Source: Allofranklinella schreckenbergeri (lineage in GTDB: Bacteria > Pseudomonadota > Gammaproteobacteria > Burkholderiales > Burkholderiaceae_C). Taken from it: a DNA stretch of 64,000 nucleotides. A program made the position numbers and the translations under genes. Location: positions 124,001-188,000 of the forward strand of contig NZ_RDQM01000005.1 in the NCBI RefSeq assembly GCF_003703475.1, given 5' to 3'. This document shows, in pieces, positions 54,934 to 63,437 of the stretch. The notes under the pieces were generated by a model. It ran no database searches. It saw nothing but the letters and a program-made list of their open reading frames with translations, and was not told where the DNA came from. Position 1 is the stretch's first letter; the number at the start of each line of letters is the position of its first letter.

Positions 54934-56835
54934 ATGAACGCGCCAAATCCCCCAGAGCACCCCTCCCCCCCCGCACTCCAGGCCGAAGGCCAGCAGCCGC
55001 CTGAAACGCTACTGCCCGCGCTGGAGCTGCCACTGCCGGACGGCCCCAGCGGCCCCGTGCCGCCCAAGCGCCACGCCGGGCCGCTGCACTGGCTGCAAAT
55101 CGTGCGCTGGCTGCATGACGATGGCCTCATCTCTTCCGAGGAAGCGCAACGCACCATCGCGCGCTTTTCCCGCGCCGAAAGCGCCCAAAACCCGCTGGTG
55201 CGCCTGGACGGCGCCATGGCCCGCGCCGATGGCAGCGGGCGGCTGGACATCGACGCCCTAGCCCAATACGTCGCCCAATGCGCTGGCGTGGAGTTTTTGC
55301 GCATCGACCCGCTCAAGGCCGATGTGGGCCGCATTGCCGAAATCATGAGCGCGGCCTACGCCAACCGCTACAACGTCCTGCCCATCAGGGTGCTGCCCCA
55401 TGAAGTAGTCATCGGCACCTGCGAGCCCTTCGTCACCGACTGGGTGCCCGAGATCGAGCGCCAAAGCCGCCGCGCGGTGCGCCTGGTCGTAGTCAACCCG
55501 CAAGAGCTCAAGCGCTACATCAGCGAGTTCTACGCCCTCTCCACCTCCGTCAGCTCGGCGCAGAAAAACAGCTCCGCCCACAGCACCCTGGCCAGCTTCG
55601 AGCAACTGGTCGAGCTGGGCAAAACCGGCCGCCAGCTTGACGCCAATGACCAGGGCGTGATCCGCGTCGTCGAATGGCTCTGGCAATACGCCTTTGACCA
55701 GCGCGCCAGCGACATCCACCTGGAGCCGAGGCGCGAGCAAGGCGCCATCCGCTTTCGCATCGATGGCGTGCTGCACACCGTCTATCAAATGCCCATTGGC
55801 GTGCTCAACGCCATGATTGCGCGCATCAAGCTGCTGGGGCGCATCGACGTGGTCGAGCGCCGCCGCCCGCAGGACGGGCGCATCAAAACCCGCACCCCGC
55901 AAGGCCAGGAAGTGGAAATGCGCCTGTCCACCCTGCCCACGGCCTTTGGCGAAAAAATGGTCATGCGCATCTTCGACCCCGGCAACGCCATCAAAAACCT
56001 CAGCGAGCTGGGCTTTTCCCAACACGACAGCCGCCGCTGGGAGGAGCTGGTCAACAAGCCTCACGGCATCATCCTCGTCACCGGGCCGACGGGTTCGGGC
56101 AAGACCACCACTCTGTACTCCACCCTCAAGCGCGTGGCCACGGAGCAAGTCAACGTCAGCACTGTGGAAGACCCGATCGAAATGATCGAATCGAGCTTCA
56201 ACCAAACCCAGGTCCAGCCCCAAATCGACTTCAGCTTTGCCGAAGGGCTGCGCGCGCTGATGCGGCAAGACCCGGACATCATCATGGTGGGGGAAATCCG
56301 CGACCTGGAAACCGCCGAAATGGCCGTGCAAGCCGCCCTCACCGGGCACCTGGTGTTCTCCACCCTGCACACCAACGACGCCCCCAGCGCCATCACCCGC
56401 CTGATGGAGCTGGGCGTGCCCGCCTACCTCATCAACGCCACCTTGCTGGGCGTGCTGGCCCAACGCCTGGTGCGCACGCTTTGCCCCAGTTGCAAGCAGC
56501 CCGATGAGGATTTCGACCCCGACACCCTCGCCCAGGCCATCAAGCCCTGGAAGCTCAACCTCAGCGAACGCAAGATCAGCCCCTACCGCCCAGTGGGCTG
56601 CCCCGAGTGCCGCATGAGCGGCTTTCGCGGCCGCATGGGTTTGTACGAGCTGCTCACCGTCACCCCCGCCGTGCAGGCGCAAATCCATGCCCAGCTCAAC
56701 CTCTCGGCGCTGCGCCGCGAAGCCGTGCAGGCCGGCATGCGCCCCCTGCGACTGGGCGGCGCGCAACGCATTCTCGACGGCACCACCACCCTGGACGAAG
56801 TGCTGACCTCCACGCCCGAGCCACAGCACAGCTAA
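54934..56835 (+). CDS. GspE/PilB-family secretion or pilus ATPase, second copy
   Basis: I use ATG 54934 (633 residues); upstream codons are in frame but lack signals. The protein has an N-terminal Pro-rich tail, an MshEN-type domain and the core: ASDIHLEPRREQGAIRFRID, VVERRRPQDGRIKTRTPQG, Walker A GPTGSGKTTTLYST, Walker B DPDIIMVGEIRD and the His box GHLVFSTLHTNDAP. The zinc site is CPSC and CPEC. It resembles type II secretion GspE or a PilB paralogue. No partner genes (gspF, gspG, pilC) lie next to it, so which machine it drives is open. Confidence 0.9.
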   Translation: MNAPNPPEHPSPPALQAEGQQPPETLLPALELPLPDGPSGPVPPKRHAGPLHWLQIVRWLHDDGLISSEEAQRTIARFSRAESAQNPLVRLDGAMARADGSGRLDIDALAQYVAQCAGVEFLRIDPLKADVGRIAEIMSAAYANRYNVLPIRVLPHEVVIGTCEPFVTDWVPEIERQSRRAVRLVVVNPQELKRYISEFYALSTSVSSAQKNSSAHSTLASFEQLVELGKTGRQLDANDQGVIRVVEWLWQYAFDQRASDIHLEPRREQGAIRFRIDGVLHTVYQMPIGVLNAMIARIKLLGRIDVVERRRPQDGRIKTRTPQGQEVEMRLSTLPTAFGEKMVMRIFDPGNAIKNLSELGFSQHDSRRWEELVNKPHGIILVTGPTGSGKTTTLYSTLKRVATEQVNVSTVEDPIEMIESSFNQTQVQPQIDFSFAEGLRALMRQDPDIIMVGEIRDLETAEMAVQAALTGHLVFSTLHTNDAPSAITRLMELGVPAYLINATLLGVLAQRLVRTLCPSCKQPDEDFDPDTLAQAIKPWKLNLSERKISPYRPVGCPECRMSGFRGRMGLYELLTVTPAVQAQIHAQLNLSALRREAVQAGMRPLRLGGAQRILDGTTTLDEVLTSTPEPQHS

Positions 56836-56898
56836 AAGCCATGCCTCGCAGGCTCTTGCCCTCTGTATGCTCAAGCGCCTGCACGCCAAGGCGATTTA

Positions 56899-56978
56899 TT
56901 TTTACAAATCAAAAGGAAAATAAATCGCCTTGTTTTGGCAAATTTTGTATTAAATCACTTTTACTTTGATTTGAAATT
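56899..56978 (+). repeat. AT-rich intergenic palindrome, family A copy 14
   Basis: Left end TTTTTACAAATCAAAAGGAA, forward core CGCCTTGTTTTGGCAAATT, right end TTTTACTTTGATTTGAAAT. It lies between the convergent ATPase and DUF1631 genes. Confidence 0.85.
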
Positions 56979-57057
56979 ACGCAGGCATGCGTCCTCACCC
57001 CGATGCTTGCCAGGTCAAGGAAAAAAGGGGACTCGGCGTGAAGCAGACACAGCCCCA

Positions 57058-59556
57058 TCAGGCGCCGCTGCCCATAGGCACATGCATCGTGCCCGCCCCC
57101 TCCAGCGACTGGAACTGGGTCAAGGCCACGCGCGTGGCGCGCAACATCAAGCCCTCCCTGTCGATCGGCACCAGCGCCCCTTGCTCAAAGTAAGCAGCCA
57201 GGGTGCGCAACTTGAGCAAAAAGCTGCGCCCATCCTGCGTAGCCAGCACCTGCAAATGGTGCTGGCCACTGTGCCAAACGTATTGCACGCGCAGGCTTTG
57301 CGCCAGCTCGCCCGCGCCCAGTCGCAAATCAAACCATTCGCCCACCGTGCGCGTCTTGGCCCATTCGATGACTTCCTCGCTCACGGGCGTGCTGCTATCG
57401 CGCTCCTGCAACACCGTCAGCCCGGGGATTTGCATGCCCAGCATCAGCTCGATGGTGTCGTTGCTCAAGGGGATGTCTTCCACCCCTTCGCTGCTGATGA
57501 AGTTCTCCAGATTCTCCAAACGGGCCGAGACCTGCTTGAGCCGCTCCATCGGGATACCGGCTTGGTCCTTGGCCAAAAAGGCTTCGTGCAGCCAGCTTTC
57601 GGCCTGACCGATCAGGGCATCCTGCGCCATGTCCACCACGCCAATCAGGCGCAAGCCTTCCCGCAGGCGACGCAGCAGCCCAGGCATGGCCTGCACCGCG
57701 CGCCTGCGCTCGCGCACATGGGTTTTCGCTGTTGTGGCCCACACCAGCAGAGCCGCCGTTTGCTTGAGGCGCAAGGTCTGTGGCCCTTTGGCGCTGGTGC
57801 GCACGGCCGAAACGGCCAGCACCTCCGCCCAGTTGCGGAACAAAAATGCGCGCACTTCTTCGCGGATATCCAAGTCTTGCAGCAGCTTGCGCAGCTCAAT
57901 GGTGAATTTGACCAGCAGGGTTTCTTTTTCCTCCACCTGCTGGGCCAGCGAAACCACCTTGCCTGCCGTGTGGTCTTGCGCCAGGTGTTTTTGCAAAAAG
58001 GCTTCGAATTCACTGAGCGCCAACTCGAAGACCTTGATGCCCGTGTCCGGGTACTGCTCAATCATTTGCACGATACGGCGCAGCTCCACCTCCAGGGCGC
58101 TGCCGTTGAATTCGGCTCCGTCAAAACCCATGGCGGCACTGCCCATGCGGTCGATCAAAGCGCGGGCCGGATGCTCGGCGTTGGTGAAAAAGGTGGGGTC
58201 AGCCAAGGCGATACGCAGCACCGGCACTTGCAGGCGGGCAAACAGCACTCGCACCAGCGCGGGCACGCGCTCCTCCGAAATCACGCTTTGGAACATCAAG
58301 GCCACCATTTCGATGATGGCTTTTTCATTGGCCTGGCTGGCGTCCTCTTTAATGGCTTGCGACTGCTCTCGCACCACATCCGCCACTTGCTGGCCCACGT
58401 GCGGCGATTGCGCAAAGGCCGTTTGGGCGGCCACTTCCTCCAGGCGCGCGCCACCCTTGGCCTGCTGCGCTTGCATCGCGCGCTCCAGCACGGTATCCAC
58501 AGCTTTGGCCTGATCGGCTACCGCATCGCCAACGCCCAGCACATACGCCAAGCGGGCGCGCATGTCGTGCCACAGGGCATTGACTTGTTGCAGCACCGGG
58601 CGGCCGAACTTGGCGTCCGGCGCTTTCAGCTCACCAGCCATGGCCACGGGCATGGGCATGTGCGCGCCTGGCACCAACAATTGCGGCGCCAAAAAACCCG
58701 GTGGTGGCGCAGCAGCAGCGGCCATCTCCGGCGGCGGCACCATGCCAGACAGCACCGCCAACCCCGAGGACGGCACGGCCAAACCGGACGGCACGCCCAT
58801 GGCCACCAGCGGCACGCCGCCAGGCATCGGCACGGCCATACCATGCGCCGCCCCATCAGGGGGATAGGGGTAAGGGCGTGGCGAACGCCCGGCAGGCTCG
58901 GCTGCGGCTGCGGCGGCGCTGGATTGCTGCAAAGGCTCAATGCCATGTTTGGCCAAAAAGGCGTTGCTCTCCTGATAGGCCTTGAGCAGCAGCGTGCCCC
59001 ATTCCTTGGCGATGCCTGCCATGACCCAGCCAAAGGCTTTTTTCGATAGCGCGGCTTTTTGCCACGCGGTCACCAGGTTTTCCGACACCATCGTGGGCCG
59101 AATGGGGTCGCGCAGATCCAGCCGGTGATCGGGCTCCAGACGCAGCAGCCGCTTGCGCAGCTCGGTAAAGCCGGGGTCAACCTTCTCCGCGACCTGCATG
59201 CTGACCCGCGCAGAGGTAATCAAGCCTTCGATAGCGTCGTCACTGATGAGTTGAAGCTCATCAATGCTGGCGTCTTCAACCGAGCGCAGCTTGCTGGTGG
59301 CGATGGGGTCTACAAACGCCTCACGCCAGATCGCCAACAGGGTTTGCGCCCATGTACGGCGGTGCAAAGCGTACTCCTGCTGCCATTGCGGCACAGGCAG
59401 CTCGCGCGTCTCAAGGCTGTTGTCCCCGAGCGCACTCTGGAAATACTTCACCACGAGCCGATCCAACTCGGGGATGCTGGTGCACAGGCTTTGCAGAAAG
59501 TGCTGCCTGGCCATGCGAGCGAGCGATTCGTTTTGATAGGGGTTGGAGCTTTCCAT
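57058..59556 (-). CDS. DUF1631 family protein, function unknown
   Basis: The 832-residue protein fits the DUF1631 family, common in beta- and gammaproteobacteria, by its length and helical layout. A Pro/Ala/Met-rich linker lies near residues 212-300 (YPYPPDGAAHGMAVPMPGG, PPPEMAAAAAPPPG). Conserved-looking blocks follow, such as VADVVREQSQAI, LFARLQVPVLRIALADPTFF and FRNWAEVLAVSAV. The C-terminal part has GEWFDLRLGAGELAQSLRVQ with a PilZ-like flavour. No signal peptide or membrane helix is seen. It might bind a nucleotide second messenger, but this is guesswork. It is transcribed convergently with the ATPase upstream. Confidence 0.75.
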   Translation of the reverse strand: MESSNPYQNESLARMARQHFLQSLCTSIPELDRLVVKYFQSALGDNSLETRELPVPQWQQEYALHRRTWAQTLLAIWREAFVDPIATSKLRSVEDASIDELQLISDDAIEGLITSARVSMQVAEKVDPGFTELRKRLLRLEPDHRLDLRDPIRPTMVSENLVTAWQKAALSKKAFGWVMAGIAKEWGTLLLKAYQESNAFLAKHGIEPLQQSSAAAAAAEPAGRSPRPYPYPPDGAAHGMAVPMPGGVPLVAMGVPSGLAVPSSGLAVLSGMVPPPEMAAAAAPPPGFLAPQLLVPGAHMPMPVAMAGELKAPDAKFGRPVLQQVNALWHDMRARLAYVLGVGDAVADQAKAVDTVLERAMQAQQAKGGARLEEVAAQTAFAQSPHVGQQVADVVREQSQAIKEDASQANEKAIIEMVALMFQSVISEERVPALVRVLFARLQVPVLRIALADPTFFTNAEHPARALIDRMGSAAMGFDGAEFNGSALEVELRRIVQMIEQYPDTGIKVFELALSEFEAFLQKHLAQDHTAGKVVSLAQQVEEKETLLVKFTIELRKLLQDLDIREEVRAFLFRNWAEVLAVSAVRTSAKGPQTLRLKQTAALLVWATTAKTHVRERRRAVQAMPGLLRRLREGLRLIGVVDMAQDALIGQAESWLHEAFLAKDQAGIPMERLKQVSARLENLENFISSEGVEDIPLSNDTIELMLGMQIPGLTVLQERDSSTPVSEEVIEWAKTRTVGEWFDLRLGAGELAQSLRVQYVWHSGQHHLQVLATQDGRSFLLKLRTLAAYFEQGALVPIDREGLMLRATRVALTQFQSLEGAGTMHVPMGSGA

Positions 59557-59670
59557 ATCGTCGAGCCATGCGCTATCCGGGGGGCGGTGCGGGGTTCAGT
59601 CCTAAAAGGCTCTAATGGCTTTGCATACAGGAAGCGCTGCCCAAGGCGCGACGCTTCCACGTAAAAACCA

Positions 59671-60621
59671 TTACACCACCGCTCCAGCGTTGGGGTCGTT
59701 GGGATCGATTTCCGTCTTTTGCGGCTTGACCAAGTCCTCGCGCTTGACACCCATCCACAACACCAGGCCCGAGCCAACGAAAATGGACGAATACACGCCA
59801 AAGACGATGCCAATGGTCAGCGCCAGCGCGAAATAATGCAAGCTCGGGCCGCCAAAAAACAGCATGCACAACACCATCGCCTCCGTAGAAGCGTGGGTGA
59901 TGACGGTACGGCTCATGGTGCTGGTGATGGCGTGATCGAGCACTTGCGCCGTCGTCATCTTGCGCTGCTTGCGAAACATCTCACGCACACGGTCGAAAAT
60001 CACCACCACTTCGTTGACCGAATAGCCAAACACGGCCAGCACGCCGGCTAGCACGGCCAGCGAAAACTCCCATTGGAAGAAGGAGAAAAAGCCCAGGATG
60101 ATGACCACGTCGTGCAGGTTGGCCACGATGGCGGCCACGCCAAACTTCCATTCAAAGCGCAAAGCCAGGTAAATGGTGATACCCAGGGCCACGAACCCCA
60201 GCGCCAGCAAGCCCTGCTCGGTCAGCTCATCGCCCACTTGCGGGCCGACGAATTCCGTACGCAGCAGTTGCGCCTCGGGCGCGCTTTTTTGCAGCTCAGC
60301 CAGCACTTGTGTGCTTTGCTGATCCGAGGTCAGCCCCTCTTGCACCGGCAGGCGGATCAACACATCACGCGAGGTGCCAATGTTTTGCACTTGCACTTCG
60401 CGGTAGCCCATGGCGCTGATGCTCTCGCGCACTTGCTCCAGGTTGGGGGCCTGCGGGTATTGCACCTGCATCACCGTGCCGCCGGTGAATTCGACCGACA
60501 GGTTCAAGCCCTTGGTGGCCAGGAAAAACACCGACAACACAAACAGGATGATGGACACGATGTTGAACACCAACACGTGCCGCATAAAGGGGATGTCTTT
60601 TTTGATTCTGAAAAATTCCAT
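59671..60621 (-). CDS. secF: Protein translocase subunit SecF
   Basis: The 316-residue membrane protein works with SecD to use proton flow for late translocation steps. The first helix (RHVLVFNIVSIILFVLSVFF) is followed by the P1 domain and five further helices, including FSLAVLAGVLAVFGYSVNEVVVIFDRVREM, a hallmark of SecF, with the conserved SVNEVVVIFDRVRE. It starts 15 bp after the secD stop. Confidence 0.96.
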   Translation of the reverse strand: MEFFRIKKDIPFMRHVLVFNIVSIILFVLSVFFLATKGLNLSVEFTGGTVMQVQYPQAPNLEQVRESISAMGYREVQVQNIGTSRDVLIRLPVQEGLTSDQQSTQVLAELQKSAPEAQLLRTEFVGPQVGDELTEQGLLALGFVALGITIYLALRFEWKFGVAAIVANLHDVVIILGFFSFFQWEFSLAVLAGVLAVFGYSVNEVVVIFDRVREMFRKQRKMTTAQVLDHAITSTMSRTVITHASTEAMVLCMLFFGGPSLHYFALALTIGIVFGVYSSIFVGSGLVLWMGVKREDLVKPQKTEIDPNDPNAGAVV

Positions 60622-60636
60622 GATGACTTCCCTCCT

Positions 60637-62547
60637 TCAAGCCTGGCCGTTGGGGCCGGCATCTGCCGCACCCAGTTGCGCTTTGGTCGAGCCTTCAGGC
60701 CGCCACACCTGACCGATGGAGATGGATTTGAGGCGGTTGCGTCGGCCATACCACAGGTTGACCAGGCCGCGCGAGAAGAACACCGCCGAGAACATGCTGG
60801 TGAGCACGCCAATGCAATGCACCACCGCAAAGCCGCGCACGGGGCCGTGGCCAAAGGCCAGCAGCGCAAAGCCGGCAATCAAGGTGGTGATGTTGGAGTC
60901 CAGAATCGTGGCCCAGGCGCGCTCATAGCCCGCATAAATGGCCGCTTGCGGCGTTGCGCCAGCGCGCAGCTCTTCGCGGATCCGCTCGTTAATCAGCACG
61001 TTGGAGTCGATCGCCACCCCCATCGCCAGCGCCATGGCGGCAATGCCCGGCAGCGTCAGCGTGGCTTGCAGCATGGACAGCACCGCCAGCAGCAGCAGCA
61101 CATTGACCATCAGCGCAATGGATGAGAACACGCCGAATACGGCGTAGTACACGCACATGAAGACGACGATGAGCAGCATGCCCCAAACCACGCTGTTCTG
61201 GCCGCGCTCGATGTTTTCCTGCCCCAGGCTGGGGCCGATGGTGTATTCCTCGATGATTTCCATCGGCGCGGCCAGCGCGCCCGAGCGCAGCAGCACCGCC
61301 GTTTCCGTCGCCTCGCGCGTGGTCATAGAGCCGGAAATCTGCACCCGACCGCCGCCAATCTCCTCATTGATGTTAGGCGCCGTCACCACCGTGCCCTGGC
61401 CGCGCTCGAACAAGATGATGGCCATGCGCTTGTTCACGTTGGCGCGCGTGACGTCGCGGAAGATGCGCGCCCCCGGCGCGTCGAACTCCAGATGCACCAC
61501 GGGCATATTGCCGCGCTGCTGGTCAAAGCCGGGCTGGGCGTCGATCAGGTTTTCACCCGTCAGCTCCACGTGGCGCTTGACCACCACGCGGCGGCCTTCG
61601 GCATCTTCAAACACTTCCGAGCCAAACGGCACCGGCCCGGCATTGCGCTCGGCCAGTCGCCCTTCGGTGGACTCATCCACTAGGCGGATTTGCAGCGTGG
61701 CGGTGCGGCCAATCATGCGCTTGGCCTGCGCCACATCCTGCACACCAGGCAACTGCACCACGATGCGGTTGGCGCCCGATTGCTGAATCACCGGCTCGGC
61801 CACGCCCAGCTCGTTGATGCGGTTGTGCAAGGTGCCAATGTTTTGTTTCAGCGCCTGCTCCTGCACGCGCTTGACGGCCTCGGGCGTAAAGGTCAGACGC
61901 AAACGCTGATCCGTGCTGGCGGCGGGATCGACCGCCATGTCGGGATAGCTGGCGGCCACCACGTCGCCGATGCGCTGGGCATCTTCGGGCGTGCGCAAGG
62001 TGATTTCGATGGCCTGACCATCGCGGCGCATGCCGCCGTGGCGAATGTCTTTTTCGCGCAAGCTGGTGCGCAAGCCGCTGAGGATGGCCTCGCTGCGCTG
62101 CACCATCGCGCCCTCCATATCCACTTGCAAAGTGAAGTGCACGCCACCGCGCAAGTCCAGCCCCAAATACATGGGCTTGGCATGGATCGCCTGGAGCCAG
62201 GCGGGCGTGCGCGAGAGCAAATTCAGCGCCACCGAATAGGCCGGGTGGTTTTCATCGGGCACCAGGGCCGCGGCAATGGCATCGCGGGCAGGGGCCTGAT
62301 CGTCCTGGGTTTGCACGCGCACGCGCAAGGAGCCTGCGTCGCGCTCAATGCTCTTGGGCTCGATTTTCTGTGCCTGCAAAATGTTGCGCACCCGCGCCTC
62401 CAGCGCCTCATCCACCGGCGCATCGGCGCGCAGCGAAGCCACCTGAACGGCGTAATCCTCGCCAAAAACGTTGGGCAGCGTATAGAGCAGGCCCACCACC
62501 ACCGCAATCACCATGATTGCGTATTTCCATATTGGGTAACGGTTCAT
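60637..62547 (-). CDS. secD: Protein translocase subunit SecD
   Basis: The true start is ATG 62547 (636 residues). The first helix is KYAIMVIAVVVGLLYTLPNV, the next conserved block is YLGLDLRGGVHFTLQVD, followed by the periplasmic P1 domain with its head (DMAVDPAASTDQRLRLTF) and the C-terminal membrane module, including AMALAMGVAIDSNVLINERIREELRAG, where the conserved proton-relay aspartate lies. It precedes secF on the same transcript. Confidence 0.97.
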   Translation of the reverse strand: MNRYPIWKYAIMVIAVVVGLLYTLPNVFGEDYAVQVASLRADAPVDEALEARVRNILQAQKIEPKSIERDAGSLRVRVQTQDDQAPARDAIAAALVPDENHPAYSVALNLLSRTPAWLQAIHAKPMYLGLDLRGGVHFTLQVDMEGAMVQRSEAILSGLRTSLREKDIRHGGMRRDGQAIEITLRTPEDAQRIGDVVAASYPDMAVDPAASTDQRLRLTFTPEAVKRVQEQALKQNIGTLHNRINELGVAEPVIQQSGANRIVVQLPGVQDVAQAKRMIGRTATLQIRLVDESTEGRLAERNAGPVPFGSEVFEDAEGRRVVVKRHVELTGENLIDAQPGFDQQRGNMPVVHLEFDAPGARIFRDVTRANVNKRMAIILFERGQGTVVTAPNINEEIGGGRVQISGSMTTREATETAVLLRSGALAAPMEIIEEYTIGPSLGQENIERGQNSVVWGMLLIVVFMCVYYAVFGVFSSIALMVNVLLLLAVLSMLQATLTLPGIAAMALAMGVAIDSNVLINERIREELRAGATPQAAIYAGYERAWATILDSNITTLIAGFALLAFGHGPVRGFAVVHCIGVLTSMFSAVFFSRGLVNLWYGRRNRLKSISIGQVWRPEGSTKAQLGAADAGPNGQA

Positions 62548-62612
62548 GTTCGCTTCAGTCGTGAATGTCCATCCTGCACGCCCGATCCATGCGAACACGC
62601 TGGCGATGGAAA

Positions 62613-62642
62613 AACGCCCTGAAGCCGCAGCGGCAGGGCGTT
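62613..62642 (-). terminator. Rho-independent terminator between yajC and secD
   Basis: On the minus strand, AACGCCCTG pairs with CAGGGCGTT, followed by TTTCC. Its position 3' of yajC suggests yajC ends here or is attenuated before secD. Confidence 0.75.
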
Positions 62643-62754
62643 GGAGTTTTCAAAGGGCCTGCCCTCGCAATGGACACCGAAGCCGGTGCGCGCCAAAGCC
62701 AGACGGAGCTGGCCGGGCATTGCGGGACAGGCGCCCAAAGGCATGGCGCCCCGT

Positions 62755-63084
62755 TCAAGCGCCCTTGTGATCCAGCGTGCCCTTGGGCAGCACTTGCCCG
62801 ACGGCGCTGCGTTGCAGTTGGATTTCGATGCCGGGCGCCACTTCCAGGTGAATCCATTGGTCGCTCAGCTTGGTCACGCGCCCGACCATGCCGCCCGCAG
62901 TGGTGACTTCATCGCCCTTGGCCAGCGCGTCGATCATGGCGCGGTGCTCTTTCTGGCGCTTCATTTGGGGGCGGATCATGATGAAGTACATCACCACGAA
63001 CATCAAAATCAGCAGCGGCAGGCTGGAAAACACCGAGGCGGGCTGAGCGGCCGCAGCCGTCTGGGCAAAAGCAGTCGAAATCAT
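62755..63084 (-). CDS. yajC: Sec translocon accessory protein YajC
   Basis: The 109-residue protein has one membrane helix (SSLPLLILMFVVMYFIMIRPQ) followed by the conserved cytoplasmic block IRPQMKRQKEHRAMIDALAKGDEV and TTAGGMVGRVTKLSD. It associates with SecDF. The gap of 207 bp to secD contains a terminator-like hairpin. Confidence 0.95.
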   Translation of the reverse strand: MISTAFAQTAAAAQPASVFSSLPLLILMFVVMYFIMIRPQMKRQKEHRAMIDALAKGDEVTTAGGMVGRVTKLSDQWIHLEVAPGIEIQLQRSAVGQVLPKGTLDHKGA

Positions 63085-63336
63085 TGGAACAAGTTCTCCA
63101 CAAAAAACGCCTGCCAGCGCCGGGGCGCCACTGGCAGCAAACGCGCATTGTATGCGCAGGGGTTTCTGGCAAGCCTTGCCGATATGGCCCTGGCTGCGCG
63201 GAAATCAATGGCGCCCGGGTAAAACCGCCACCTCTGTCCGCCAGCCGCCTTGCTGTGCCGCTTGGCGGGCAAGCCCGTTGCCCCGGCCTGCGATTCAACG
63301 CCCGCGCCATGCTCCTTGCCGCATGAACAGAAGCTT
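63085..63336. other. Intergenic region upstream of yajC
   Basis: This GC-rich stretch of about 250 bp has no recognisable gene; the usual tgt/queA neighbours of yajC are not here. It presumably contains the yajC promoter. Confidence 0.4.
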
Positions 63337-63415
63337 TAATACACATCAAAAGGAAAACAAAATGCCAATTTTCGGCAACATGATATTGATATCCAATTTC
63401 TCATGATGTGTAAAT
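63337..63415 (+). repeat. AT-rich intergenic palindrome, family A copy 15
   Basis: Ends TACACATCA (63340-63348) and TGATGTGTA (63404-63412) are perfect inverted copies; the core is GCCAATTTTCGGCAACATG. It lies 3' of the metallophosphoesterase stop codon, about 25 bp away on the minus strand. Confidence 0.85.
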
Positions 63416-63437
63416 AGCAAGCCGCCACAGGTAAGTA

